Shown here one piece after another: positions 24,361 to 31,879 of a stretch of 31,879 nucleotides of DNA (the first letter of the stretch is position 1; every line of letters starts with the position of its first letter). Source of the stretch: CAMDBL01 sp964498125 (GTDB taxonomy: Bacteria; Pseudomonadota; Alphaproteobacteria; Rhizobiales; Hyphomicrobiaceae); NCBI GenBank assembly GCA_964498125.1, contig CAZCGE010000067.1, forward strand, positions 1 through 31,879, given 5' to 3'. Under the pieces are notes generated by a model. That model ran no database searches and was not told the DNA's origin. It was given only the letters and a program-made list of their open reading frames with translations. The position numbers and the translations under genes are program-made.

Positions 24361-24380
24361 AGGTGTCTGGTCAGACACCT
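24361..24380. terminator. palindrome between lptM and the convergent toxin gene
   Basis: AGGTGTCTG (24361-24369) and CAGACACCT (24372-24380) form a perfect hairpin with a 2-nt loop starting 3 bp after the lptM stop. It is shared by the convergent DUF5615 gene ending at 24396. No T run is seen, so its role as a terminator is uncertain. Confidence 0.5.
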
Positions 24381-24395
24381 CCTCCACTGTCCTGG

Positions 24396-24767
24396 TCATG
24401 GGGACGGAGTTCGCGTCAGCGGCCGAGATCGCAACCGGGCCGGCTCGATGGTGACGAATGCACCGAGCACGCGATCACCCAGGTGGGACAAGCACTGGAC
24501 GACGCGCGCGCCCTGGCGCGCCGCCGACAAGGCCTTCACGGCAACGATAACGACTCCGTGGGTCGGCAGGACGAAGCGAACACACAACTCGCCGAAATCG
24601 TAGTCCTCCGTAAGGAGCACGCGGCCTTGCGCATGGGCTGCGGCGAGCACGACCTCGTCGTCGCCTGCTGGACAAACATCGACAGCCCGCACGATATCGT
24701 AGCCGGCCGCGCGCAGGTCCTTCACAATCTTGCCTGAGAAGCATTCATCGGTGAAGAACGCCACCAT
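24396..24767 (-). CDS. DUF5615 PIN-like putative toxin
   Basis: This 123-residue protein is of the DUF5615 (Mut7-C-like PIN) family, putative ribonuclease toxins. Conserved acidic positions are present: FFTDECFSG at the N-terminus, a central DDEVV, and LLTEDYDFGEL. It lies 3 bp downstream of a DUF433 gene, the standard antitoxin partner for this family. The C-terminal tail (about 15 residues, RLRSRPLTRTPSP) runs on past the usual end. RNase activity is inferred from the family only. Confidence 0.85.
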   Translation of the reverse strand: MVAFFTDECFSGKIVKDLRAAGYDIVRAVDVCPAGDDEVVLAAAHAQGRVLLTEDYDFGELCVRFVLPTHGVVIVAVKALSAARQGARVVQCLSHLGDRVLGAFVTIEPARLRSRPLTRTPSP

Positions 24768-24770
24768 GGC

Positions 24771-24995
24771 TCACTCGGCCGCGAATATCTGCTCATGCGC
24801 CAAGTGGTCGGCGGCGAAAGCCTGAGCCGCGCGAATGTCATCGAACGTCAGTGGCGGGTAGTTGTCAACGATGTCCTCGGCGTTCTCGCCGGCCGCGAGG
24901 CAGCGCAGAATGTGCTCGACGGTGATGCGCGTGCCGCGGATCACCGGCTTGCCAAACATCACCTTGGGGTCGGATTTGATGCGGGGGTGGAGCAT
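24771..24995 (-). CDS. DUF433 putative antitoxin
   Basis: This 74-residue DUF433 protein has the family core SDPKVMFGKPVIRGTRI, then LAAGENAEDIVDNYPPLTFDDIRAAQAFAADH. It carries a small winged-helix-like DNA-binding fold and is expected to neutralise the DUF5615 toxin and repress its own operon. It is the first gene of the pair and is oriented against the flanking argH-lptM-lysA genes. Confidence 0.88.
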   Translation of the reverse strand: MLHPRIKSDPKVMFGKPVIRGTRITVEHILRCLAAGENAEDIVDNYPPLTFDDIRAAQAFAADHLAHEQIFAAE

Positions 24996-25030
24996 GGCTT
25001 TTGACGTGGGTTGCTATGAACCAATGTACC

Positions 25031-25036
25031 AGTATA
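25031..25036 (-). promoter_or_regulatory. possible -10 element of the toxin-antitoxin operon
   Basis: TATACT on the minus strand lies 36-41 bp upstream of the DUF433 start. No convincing -35 was found at 16-18 bp. The 159-bp gap 24996-25154 holds no gene. Confidence 0.25.
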
Positions 25037-25154
25037 GCACGTCGCCGATGCAAGTGTGTGAACCTCTGATCAGGCACTTGCTTTGCCAGATCGCCGTTGT
25101 GTTGCCACGACACCGCCCCTATAGCTCCGGCCGCGATCAGCGCGGACAGGCCAC

Positions 25155-26420
25155 ATGCACCACTTCCACTACAAGAACGGCATCCTGCACGCCGAGGACG
25201 TCAGCATCGAGCGGCTGGCGGCAGAGGTCGGCACGCCGTTCTACTGCTACGCCACGGCGACGCTGGAGCGCCATTACACTGTGCTGGCCGACGCGTTCGC
25301 AGGCCAGAACGCGCTGATCTGCTACGCGGTCAAGGCCAACTCCAATCAGGCGGTGCTGGCCACCATGGCCCGGCTCGGCGCCGGCATGGACGTCGTCTCG
25401 GAGGGCGAGTTGCGCCGGGCGCGCGCCGCCGGTGTGCCGGCGAACCGCATCATTTTTGCCGGTGTCGGCAAGACCCGCCAGGAAATGGCCCATGCGTTGG
25501 CCGAAGGCATTCTCGGATTCAATGTCGAGAGCGAGCCGGAGCTCGACGCGCTGAGCGAGGTGGCTGCCAGCCTCGGCCGCACCGCCTCGATCGCCATCCG
25601 CGTCAACCCCGATGTCGACGCCAGGACGCACGCCAAGATCTCCACCGGCAAGTCCGAGAACAAGTTCGGCATCCCGTTTCTCGATGCGCCGCGCCTTTAT
25701 GCCAAGGCGGCCAGGCTGCCGGGCATCTGGATTTCCGGCATCCACATGCACATCGGCAGTCAGATCACGGACCTGGCGCCATTCCGTGGCGCCTTCCAAC
25801 TGATGCGCGAATTGGTGATCGATCTGAGTGCCAAGGGCATCAACCTGCACCACCTCGACCTCGGCGGCGGCCTCGGCGTGCCCTATCGCACCGATCAGCC
25901 GGAGCCGCCGCTGCCCTCGGCCTACGCGGCGCTGGTCAAGCAGACGCTCGGCGACCTCGGCCTGAAAATCGTGCTGGAGCCCGGCCGCATGATCGTCGGC
26001 AATGCCGGCATCCTGGTTGCCCGGGTCATCTATTCGAAGGCTGGCGCCGACCGCACGTTCACCATCGTCGACGGCGCCATGAATGACCTGATCCGCCCGA
26101 CGCTGTATGAGGCGCATCACGAAATCTGGCCAGTCGCGGAAGCCAAGAGGCGGCTCACGCCGGTCATGCAGGACGTGGTCGGACCAGTTTGCGAGACTGG
26201 CGACTATCTGGCGCTGGGCCGGTCCCTGCCGCCGCTCGGCACGGGTGACTTGATCGCCGTGATGACGGCCGGCGCATACGGCGCCGTCATGGCATCGACA
26301 TACAACACACGGCCGCTCATTCCAGAAATTCTGGTCAACGGCGGGCGCCATGCCGTGGTGCGTTCGCGGCCCTCCCTCGATGAGCTGATCGCACTGGATC
26401 GCCTGCCGGACTGGCTCTGA
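25155..26420 (+). CDS. lysA: diaminopimelate decarboxylase
   Basis: This 421-residue PLP enzyme converts meso-diaminopimelate to L-lysine and CO2. Fold type III landmarks are present: Lys60 in CYAVKANSNQ (PLP Schiff base), HMHIGSQI, the glycine-rich phosphate-binding LDLGGGLGVPY, EPGRMIVGNAG, and the C-terminal GPVCETGDYLA with the Cys-Glu that reaches into the partner's active site. Length is normal. The ATG start has a GGACAGG purine-rich stretch 5 bp upstream. It would ordinarily follow lptM directly; here a toxin-antitoxin pair lies between. Confidence 0.97.
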   Translation: MHHFHYKNGILHAEDVSIERLAAEVGTPFYCYATATLERHYTVLADAFAGQNALICYAVKANSNQAVLATMARLGAGMDVVSEGELRRARAAGVPANRIIFAGVGKTRQEMAHALAEGILGFNVESEPELDALSEVAASLGRTASIAIRVNPDVDARTHAKISTGKSENKFGIPFLDAPRLYAKAARLPGIWISGIHMHIGSQITDLAPFRGAFQLMRELVIDLSAKGINLHHLDLGGGLGVPYRTDQPEPPLPSAYAALVKQTLGDLGLKIVLEPGRMIVGNAGILVARVIYSKAGADRTFTIVDGAMNDLIRPTLYEAHHEIWPVAEAKRRLTPVMQDVVGPVCETGDYLALGRSLPPLGTGDLIAVMTAGAYGAVMASTYNTRPLIPEILVNGGRHAVVRSRPSLDELIALDRLPDWL

Positions 26421-26529
26421 GCACGCCTGCGGAACGAAATTTTGCCCTATTTTCAATACGCAAGTGTTCGTGAACAGCTTTAGCGCACAATCCTGATGCG
26501 TCACGGTACATTCATGCTAGGCTACAACT

Positions 26530-29130
26530 ATGTTTGAGCGGAAACCTCTTCAGGTGGGGGGGGACCTCGGCTTCGAGCGCAAGGTCCGCCTTAGTACGTG
26601 GGCGCTGTTCTTCGAGCGACTGTGGCCGCGTGCGTGGATCTTGCTTGCCGTCTTCGGCCTGTTCGTTTTGGTCTCCCTGGCTGGATTGTGGCCGGCGATC
26701 GGTCCTGCGGCCCACAAAATTCTCCTCGTGCTGTTCGGCGTTGCAGGCTTTGCCGCCATCGTTTTCGTGGCCAGCGTGCGCATCCCGACGCGCGAGGATG
26801 CCATCCGTCGCGTCGAGTTGAAGTCGGGGCTGCCGCACCGGCCGGCGTCGACCTACGAGGACAAGCTCAGCCATCCCGGCAATGATCCGGCGACCCTGGC
26901 GCTGTGGCACGCCCACCGGGCGCGCATCGCGCGCCTGTTGGCACGCCTGAAAGTCGGCGCGCCTCAGCCGCGGACCGACCGGCACGATCCGCTGGCGATC
27001 CGCGCGGCGATGCTGATCAGCCTCACACTGTTGCTGGCACTGGTCGGTGAGTCGGCATCGGAGCGGCTTGCGGCCGCCTTCCGGTTTGGCCCGCCCATCA
27101 CCGCCGCCGAGGCGCGGCTCGATGCCTGGGTGACGCCGCCGGCCTATACCGCGAAGCCGCCGATCATGCTGTCGGACGGCGCGCGCGGCGGGCTCGTGCT
27201 GCCTGCGCACGAGAACAAGGCGATGGAAATCCCCGAGCGCAGCATCTTGTTTGCGCGCACCAGCGGCGTCGGTCTCGGGCGCCTCGGCCTCGATTGGCGT
27301 GGCGACGACGGCAAGGCGGAAAACCAGGATACGGCCGGCCCGAAAACAGGGCAGGACGCCGCCGAACTCAAGTTCGAGATCAAGACGTCCGGCACGATGC
27401 GTGTCACCGTCGGTGGCTCGGTGGTGGCCACCTGGATGTTCCAGGTGATCCCTGACTTAGCCCCCAAGATCGCGCTGACCAAGGACGCGGAACGGCTGCC
27501 GCGTGGCGCGCTCAAGCTGACCTACAAGGTGGAGGACGACTACGGCGTCGCCTCGGCCGAGGTCAAGCTTGAGCGGGCGCCGTCGGGCGGCGGCGATCCG
27601 GACACCGCATGGGCGCGCGAGGGGCTGCTGAAAGGTTCGCGCCTGCCCTTGGATCGGCCGCCAGCATTGCCGCTGCGGCTGCCGCGCGCCGGCGCCAAGG
27701 ACAACACCGTGCAGCATCACCTGGAGCTGGGCCCCCATCCCTGGACGGGCCTCAAGGTCATCATGACCCTGCAGGCCAAGGACCACGCCAATCAGGTCGG
27801 CAAGAGCACGCCGGTGGAAATGGTGCTGCCGGCGCGCGTCTTCCGTAAGCCGCTCGCCCGCGCGGTCGCCGAACAGCGCCGCATGCTGGTGGAGGACAGC
27901 CGCTGGCGTCCACAGGTGCTCGATGCGCTCGAGTCCCTAACCCTCGAGCCGGAGAGCTTCTGGCAGGATACGCAAGCCTACCTCGGACTGCGCTCCGCCT
28001 ATCATCGCTTGTCGCGGGACACGACACGGGCCGGCTTCAAGAGCGTCGTCGACCAGCTCTGGCACGTGGCGCTGCGGCTCGATGATGGCACGCTGTCCGA
28101 CGCACAGCGCCGCATGCGCGAGCTGCAGGAGCAGCTGTCGAAGGCACTGCAGGATGGGGCGACCGACGAGGAAATCCAGCGCCTGATGCAAGAGCTGCGG
28201 CAGGCGCTGGCCGAGCTGATGCAGCAGATGATGCAGCAGGCCGATCAGCTCGGCCAGCCCATGGACATGCCGCCCGGCTTCGACCAGAACCAGATGATGA
28301 GCCAGCAGGACCTCGAGCGCATGATGCGCCAGATCGAGGAGATGGCGCGAAATGGTTCCCGTGACGCCGCCCAGCAGATGCTGAGCCAGTTGCGCGATCT
28401 GCTCGACCGCCTGCAGAATGGCCGCATGGCCCAGGGCCAGCAGGGTCAGCAGGGCCGACAAAATCAGCAGATGATGCAGATGATGGACGAGCTCGGCAAC
28501 ATCATCGGCGGCCAGCAGCGGCTGATGGACGACAACTTCGGCCAGCAGCGCCAGCAGGGCCAAGGGCAGCAGGGGCAGCGCGGCCAGCGTGGCCAACAGG
28601 GCCAGCAGGGCCAGCAGGGCGAGGGTGGTCAGGGCCAGGAACCTGGCCAGGGTCAGGGTCAGGGCGACATGGCGCAGCGGCAGGGACAGTTGCGCGATCA
28701 ACTCGGTCGCCTGCAGCGGCAATTGCGCCAGTTCGGCATGCAGCCGCCCGAACAGTTCGGCAGCGCCCAGGAGGCGATGCGCGAAGCGGAGCGGTCGTTG
28801 GAGCGGGGCGAACTCGGCGATGCCGGCCGCGAGCAGGGGCGCGCACTCGAGCAACTGCGCCAGGGCGCGCAATCGATGGCGCAGCAGATGATGCAGCAGA
28901 TGCCGGGCCGGTTCGGGCAGGGGCCGGCGCTCGATGGGCCGCTCGATCCGCTCGGCCGGCCGCGGCCTGAGACCTCCCAGAACCCCGAGCACGGGGGGCT
29001 TACTGAGATTCCGGGCATCGAAGCCAAGCGCGCCCGCGACATTCTCGAGGAGCTGCGTCGCCGCCTTGGCGAGCAAACCCGGCCGATGCTGGAACTCGAC
29101 TACCTGGAGCGGCTCTTACGCCGGTTCTGA
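26530..29130 (+). CDS. TIGR02302/DUF4175 large membrane protein
   Basis: This 866-residue protein of unknown function is conserved after lysA in Hyphomicrobiales. Three hydrophobic segments occupy the N-terminus (about residues 35-60, 62-85 and 155-175). A long periplasmic region follows, with a beta-rich part (FEIKTSGTMRVTVGG; LTYKVEDDYGVASAEVKLER) and then a helical, Gln/Met-rich part from about residue 520 (LAELMQQMMQQADQLGQP). Residues about 635-720 are a low-complexity Gly-Gln-Gln/Gly-Gln-Gly tract, collagen-like in pattern. The C-terminus ends with IEAKRARDILEELRRRLGE and LDYLERLLRRF. Its role in the cell is not established. Confidence 0.92.
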   Translation: MFERKPLQVGGDLGFERKVRLSTWALFFERLWPRAWILLAVFGLFVLVSLAGLWPAIGPAAHKILLVLFGVAGFAAIVFVASVRIPTREDAIRRVELKSGLPHRPASTYEDKLSHPGNDPATLALWHAHRARIARLLARLKVGAPQPRTDRHDPLAIRAAMLISLTLLLALVGESASERLAAAFRFGPPITAAEARLDAWVTPPAYTAKPPIMLSDGARGGLVLPAHENKAMEIPERSILFARTSGVGLGRLGLDWRGDDGKAENQDTAGPKTGQDAAELKFEIKTSGTMRVTVGGSVVATWMFQVIPDLAPKIALTKDAERLPRGALKLTYKVEDDYGVASAEVKLERAPSGGGDPDTAWAREGLLKGSRLPLDRPPALPLRLPRAGAKDNTVQHHLELGPHPWTGLKVIMTLQAKDHANQVGKSTPVEMVLPARVFRKPLARAVAEQRRMLVEDSRWRPQVLDALESLTLEPESFWQDTQAYLGLRSAYHRLSRDTTRAGFKSVVDQLWHVALRLDDGTLSDAQRRMRELQEQLSKALQDGATDEEIQRLMQELRQALAELMQQMMQQADQLGQPMDMPPGFDQNQMMSQQDLERMMRQIEEMARNGSRDAAQQMLSQLRDLLDRLQNGRMAQGQQGQQGRQNQQMMQMMDELGNIIGGQQRLMDDNFGQQRQQGQGQQGQRGQRGQQGQQGQQGEGGQGQEPGQGQGQGDMAQRQGQLRDQLGRLQRQLRQFGMQPPEQFGSAQEAMREAERSLERGELGDAGREQGRALEQLRQGAQSMAQQMMQQMPGRFGQGPALDGPLDPLGRPRPETSQNPEHGGLTEIPGIEAKRARDILEELRRRLGEQTRPMLELDYLERLLRRF
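28435..28680 (+). repeat. Gly-Gln low-complexity tract within the DUF4175 gene
   Basis: In-frame repeats of CAGGGCCAG/CAGCAGGGC encode GQQGQQG, GQQGQRGQRGQQ and GQGQGQ units. The tract is imperfect and prone to slippage, so its length probably varies between strains. Confidence 0.8.
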
Positions 29131-29140
29131 TCCATCGGAC

Positions 29141-29344
29141 GGGGTCAGACCCATGGGTCTGAAACGAAAGAAACGCGCCAAGACCGCGGTGCCGGGCAAA
29201 CTTCCCAGGTCCGCCCATGCACATCCCCTGCTTTTGGTATGTAACGTTATAACATTGCATCGCGAGAGGCAGGGTCTGCGATTACATCGGCGGGCGACGG
29301 CTCTCGTCATCGAGGCTCAGCGCAGCTGGTGAGCGGCTGACCCC
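29141..29344. repeat. roughly 200-bp repeat R, copy 1 (R1)
   Basis: This copy begins GGGGTCAGACCC, ends CTGACCCC (inverted 8-bp ends) and is repeated directly at 29543-29731 with high identity. It starts 10 bp after the DUF4175 stop. Both strands carry short open frames, but a 1-bp indel between copies changes the frame, so it is not coding. A Zur-box-like palindrome lies inside at 29240-29259. The GGGGTCAGACCC-type end hairpin resembles those of REP-associated elements (inference). Confidence 0.75.
29240..29259. promoter_or_regulatory. Zur-box-like palindrome in R1
   Basis: TGTAACGTTATAACATTGCA is a 20-bp dyad with 8 of 10 half-site positions symmetric around TTATAA. It resembles the ATGTTATAACAT-type zinc-uptake-regulator box of alphaproteobacteria. 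No gene starts in a sensible place next to it. Confidence 0.5.
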
Positions 29345-29542
29345 AAACGCGCCAACATAAAGTAGCTACCTATCGATCTGCGTCCCCGGCCGAAGCGGCG
29401 GTGGCCGCGCAGAGCCGGGGCCTTCCCCATCTCAGAAGGGTGAAGACCCCGGATCTTCGCCCTCCGACCTCGCGATCGGATCGCTTGTCCGGGGACGCAA
29501 AGGATAGGTTGCACCCTCCAACAGACCAAAGTTAGCACGTAT
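29345..29542. repeat. 198-bp MITE-like element M, copy 1 (M1)
   Basis: This direct copy of the element at 30749-30946 is the same length with few substitutions. It contains a perfect 11-bp inverted pair TGCGTCCCCGG (29380-29390) and CCGGGGACGCA (29489-29499), flanked by further partial complementarity. Its ends (AAACGCGCCAAC and GTTAGCACGTAT) are degraded relative to M2. It lies exactly between R1 and R2. It has no coding capacity. Confidence 0.8.
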
Positions 29543-29731
29543 GGGTCTGAAACGAAAGAAACGCGCCAAGACCTCGGTACCGGGCAAACTTCCCAGGTCC
29601 GCCCATGCACATCCCCTCTTTTGGTATGTAACGTTATAACATTGCATCGCGAGAGGCAGGGTCTGCGATTACATCGGCGGGCGACGGCTTTCGTCATCGC
29701 GGGTCAGCGCAGCTGGTGTTCGGCTGACCCC
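29543..29731. repeat. roughly 190-bp repeat R, copy 2 (R2)
   Basis: This direct repeat of 29141-29344 begins GGGTCTGAAACG immediately after M1 and ends CTGACCCC 3 bp before the stop of the lipid A oxidase-like gene. It lacks the first dozen bases of R1, as if M1 joined there. The region 29131-29734 therefore contains only R1, M1 and R2 and no gene. Confidence 0.75.
29627..29646. promoter_or_regulatory. Zur-box-like palindrome in R2
   Basis: The same 20-bp dyad as at 29240-29259 is fully conserved although surrounding bases have drifted. On the minus strand it lies downstream of the lipid A oxidase-like gene, so it is not that gene's operator. Confidence 0.5.
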
Positions 29732-29734
29732 TTT

Positions 29735-30688
29735 TCACGGCCCCACCACCGTCGCGGGTTGCACGATGCGCACGCCGGCGCCGGCAATCATCTGATGGCT
29801 GGCCAATATGGTGCGGGCGTAGCCGCCGGCTGGCGGCAGGCCTGCAAGCCAGCGCCGCGCCTGTCGCCACAAGTCGGTGACCGCCAGCCAGCCCTCCTCC
29901 TGTGTCAGCGGCGCCTCATAGGCGGCGAGCGTGAACTTGTACTCGATGAAATACGCCATCCGCGGCAAGCGGATCTCGACGCCGGCCAGGACCTGCCCGG
30001 CGGGTCCCGCGTACTGGTACTCGTAGGTTCGCCGCTGATCCCCGGCGAACGCGATCTCCGTATGCGGCACGGCGATGCCGGCGCCCAGCCCCACATAGGG
30101 AACGAGCTTGGCGCCGAGCCGCGGCAACCGGTAAAGGCCATTCAGCGTCAGCATGTTGTGGCCGTGCGAGAACTCCAGGTGCCTGAAGATCTCGCCGATG
30201 CGGGCCCGGCCCGGCGCCGGCGCGCCATTCAACGTGCCCTGGAATTCGGCGGTGTCGGCAAACCGGGAGATCGCCTTGGCGTGCGTAAAGTCGAGCATGG
30301 CGCCGAGCGTGGCAGCTTGCGGCCAGTGGGCGACGCGCACACCATAATAGACCGGCGACTTGAAGGGCTTGCCATCCCAGCCGACGTCTTTGACGATGAC
30401 TTCATGAACGCCGGGTTGTTTGATTGTCAGGTCGCTCGGGTGCGTATAGGGCAGGCCGCCGTAGGAGCCGATGAAGGTCGCGGCACCTGCATCGGCGGCG
30501 GCCGCATGGACCGCTGGTGCCGCCGCGGCCACCTCCGCCTCCCCCTGGTCCAGTTGCGTCGCCAGCGTCGAAACGACCAGCATGGCGACGGCGGCCATCG
30601 TGCAAACAGTCTCGCCCGGCGTCGGCAAACGCCCGGACGTTCCCGGCGTGTTGCCCAACCTGATGGCGCCGGCAACGGTGTGTCTCAT
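29735..30688 (-). CDS. LpxQ-like outer-membrane beta-barrel (possible lipid A oxidase)
   Basis: This 317-residue protein has a hydrophobic N-terminal segment (CTMAAVAMLVVSTLA) that begins only about residue 30, then a beta-strand-rich body: ATFIGSYGGLPYTHPSDL, PVYYGVRVAHWP, HGHNMLTLNGLYRLP, LVPYVGLGAGIAVPH, YQYAGPAGQVLAGVEIRLP, YFIEYKFTL. This pattern matches small outer-membrane barrels and resembles Rhizobium lipid A oxidase LpxQ, which oxidises the proximal glucosamine of lipid A to 2-aminogluconate. ATG 30688 is chosen for its GGAGGG about 5 bp upstream; the frame is open to 30733. It stands alone between repeat elements. The enzyme name is a family-level inference. Confidence 0.7.
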   Translation of the reverse strand: MRHTVAGAIRLGNTPGTSGRLPTPGETVCTMAAVAMLVVSTLATQLDQGEAEVAAAAPAVHAAAADAGAATFIGSYGGLPYTHPSDLTIKQPGVHEVIVKDVGWDGKPFKSPVYYGVRVAHWPQAATLGAMLDFTHAKAISRFADTAEFQGTLNGAPAPGRARIGEIFRHLEFSHGHNMLTLNGLYRLPRLGAKLVPYVGLGAGIAVPHTEIAFAGDQRRTYEYQYAGPAGQVLAGVEIRLPRMAYFIEYKFTLAAYEAPLTQEEGWLAVTDLWRQARRWLAGLPPAGGYARTILASHQMIAGAGVRIVQPATVVGP

Positions 30689-30748
30689 ACAGCCCTCCGC
30701 CGCAATCGGGATGGAACCCGGCATCCGGCTCAACCGGGGTTGGCTCCC

Positions 30749-30946
30749 ATACGCGCTAACATAAGGGTGCTACCTATCGATCTGCGTCCCCGGCCGAAGC
30801 GGCGGTGGCCGCGCAGAGCCGGGGCCTTCCCCATCTCAGAAGGGTGAAGACCCCAGATCTTCGCCCTCCGACCTCGCGGTCGGATCGCTTGTCCGGGGAC
30901 GCAGAGGATAGGTTGTACCCTCCAACAGACCAAAGTTAGCGCGTAT
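30749..30946. mobile_element. 198-bp MITE-like element M, copy 2 (M2)
   Basis: The ends are perfect 12-bp inverted repeats (ATACGCGCTAAC at 30749-30760, GTTAGCGCGTAT at 30935-30946). The element is flanked by a perfect 12-bp direct repeat GGGTTGGCTCCC (30737-30748 and 30947-30958). If the adjoining CCC/GGG belong to the element, the inverted ends are 15 bp and the target duplication is TTGGCT. It is non-coding and highly foldable. With its flanks it fills most of the 30689-31075 gap, where no gene is seen. Confidence 0.75.
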
Positions 30947-31075
30947 GGGTTGGCTCCCTTGCCAACCATAACCAAACGAGCTCCGGTGCGGACCTTGCGC
31001 ATCGTCGCAGTGCGGGTCTGGTTGAGGCACACTCCTGCGGCGGGTGATCGCCCCCGGCAACTCGCGCCGCCCGCG

Positions 31076-31879
31076 TTATCGCGCCGCCAGTCGCAGCAGC
31101 ATTTTGTGGATTGCGGCGATCTGGGCGCCATTGCGGGTCAAGTAGTCGCGCCCGGTATAGCCCCACCAGTCCCAGCAGCCCTGCGGATTGATCCCCGTGA
31201 TCGCCTTCGCCTGCGGGAAGAGGATGACGAGCCGGTTCTGGTCGGCGATCTCGGCGTAGCCGGACTCCTTGATGAAGGTGTCCCCCACCGCCTCCCGCGA
31301 CTGCTCGCAGCCATGGAGCGCGATATGCACGCGGCAGCCCGGCTCGGCGCAGCTCGGCGGGACATAGACGACCCCCTCGTCGGCGAAGCCGTCGCCGGGC
31401 TCGGCGAATGGCTGTTGGTCGAACAGGATGAAACGCCCGGCGGGCGCGGCGGAGGCTTCAACCAGCGGACCGTAGATCCAGGCGAGGATGGCCTTGGCCT
31501 GCTCGTAGTCGCAGTCGCTCACGTAAGGGGCGGCTGAGAGGCCGCAAGCACCTCCCCCCTGCTCGGTGATGAAGGCGTGGCCGCCTTCCTTCGCCACCAG
31601 CGTGAGGTCGCCCAGCGGCACGCCTACCTCCTGGTAGAAGCTCTCCGCCGCCTGCACGACCGGCCGCGTCACGGTCTGATCCTCGTTGCCGGAGAAGAGG
31701 TAGACGTTGTCGTCGCCAAGGCCGCTAAGCGGATCGATCTTACCGTCTTGGGCAAGCTCCGCGGCGCGCTTGGCGAGAGCCTCCGGGTCGGGAGTGCCGG
31801 AAGTCGTCTGCATGCACTGGTTCAGCGCCTGCTGGGCGTTCTGTAGTACCGCCGACGGCCAGAAGGGAACCAGCCGGCT
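31076..31879 (-). CDS. PHB depolymerase family esterase, C-terminal part
   Basis: The frame is open to the window edge, so the N-terminus lies outside and about 267 residues are visible. It belongs to the extracellular-type poly(3-hydroxybutyrate) depolymerase family (alpha/beta hydrolase). A putative catalytic Asp lies in YLFSGNEDQTV and the His in GGHAFITE. The family C-terminal region follows: VHIALHGCEQSREAVGDTFIKE, then GYAEIADQNRLVILFPQ and NPQGCWDWWGYTGRDY. The nucleophile Ser motif (GxSxG) should be upstream, off the window. The residues before the first in-frame ATG (FWPSAVLQNAQQALNQC) continue the family pattern, so ATG 31811-31813 is not the start. Confidence 0.9.
   Translation of the reverse strand, partial: SRLVPFWPSAVLQNAQQALNQCMQTTSGTPDPEALAKRAAELAQDGKIDPLSGLGDDNVYLFSGNEDQTVTRPVVQAAESFYQEVGVPLGDLTLVAKEGGHAFITEQGGGACGLSAAPYVSDCDYEQAKAILAWIYGPLVEASAAPAGRFILFDQQPFAEPGDGFADEGVVYVPPSCAEPGCRVHIALHGCEQSREAVGDTFIKESGYAEIADQNRLVILFPQAKAITGINPQGCWDWWGYTGRDYLTRNGAQIAAIHKMLLRLAAR

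Noticed and set aside
25137..26504. 455-codon minus-strand frame opposite lysA
   Set aside because: Antisense shadow of a clearly coding lysA with all catalytic motifs.
29116..29697. Short minus-strand frames in R1 and R2 (MTRAVARRCNRR and MTKAVARRCNRR starts)
   Set aside because: The frames diverge between copies because of a 1-bp indel, so they are not conserved as protein.

Overview
This window is about 31.9 kb of GC-rich, gene-dense chromosomal DNA that looks like an alphaproteobacterium of the order Hyphomicrobiales (Rhizobiales), probably near the Bradyrhizobium/Rhodopseudomonas/Rhodoplanes side. The support is the order tlpA / argH-lptM-lysA-TIGR02302 (DUF4175), a lipid A oxidase-like outer membrane protein, and intergenic hairpin repeats of a style common in that group. 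No rRNA, tRNA or CRISPR array was seen.

Layout. (1) 27-11970, minus strand: a type I secretion locus read right to left. A 2,863-residue secreted protein (alanine-rich tandem repeats, animal-type haem peroxidase, RTX calcium-binding repeats, cadherin-like modules) is followed by a strong terminator, the ABC transporter and the HlyD-type adaptor. The transporter and adaptor are the expected export machinery for the giant protein. (2) 11971-13425: a 0.68 kb regulatory gap with a dyad, then a divergent LuxR/NarL-type response regulator whose phospho-acceptor Asp is replaced by Glu. (3) 13629-21943: a type II secretion cluster broken into three units: gspO-gspG (+), gspE-F-H-I-J (-) and gspL-M-C/N (+). 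No secretin (gspD) or gspK is in the window. A 57-bp repeat in inverted orientation brackets the gspO-gspG-gspJ segment, and two related hairpins separate the convergent gspG and gspJ. (4) 21921-29130: a housekeeping block with tlpA (-), argH, lptM, lysA and the DUF4175 membrane protein (+), interrupted by a DUF5615/DUF433 toxin-antitoxin pair (-) between lptM and lysA. (5) 29131-31879: a repeat-rich tail. Two copies of a roughly 200-bp element carrying a Zur-box-like palindrome and two copies of a 198-bp MITE-like element surround a lipid A oxidase-like gene. A PHB depolymerase gene runs off the right edge.

Functionally, the left half is devoted to protein export (type I with its own substrate, then type II) and the right half to amino-acid biosynthesis and envelope functions. 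The least explained features are the alanine-rich tandem repeat inside the secreted peroxidase, the phospho-site-altered regulator beside it, and the two short mobile-looking repeat families at the right end.
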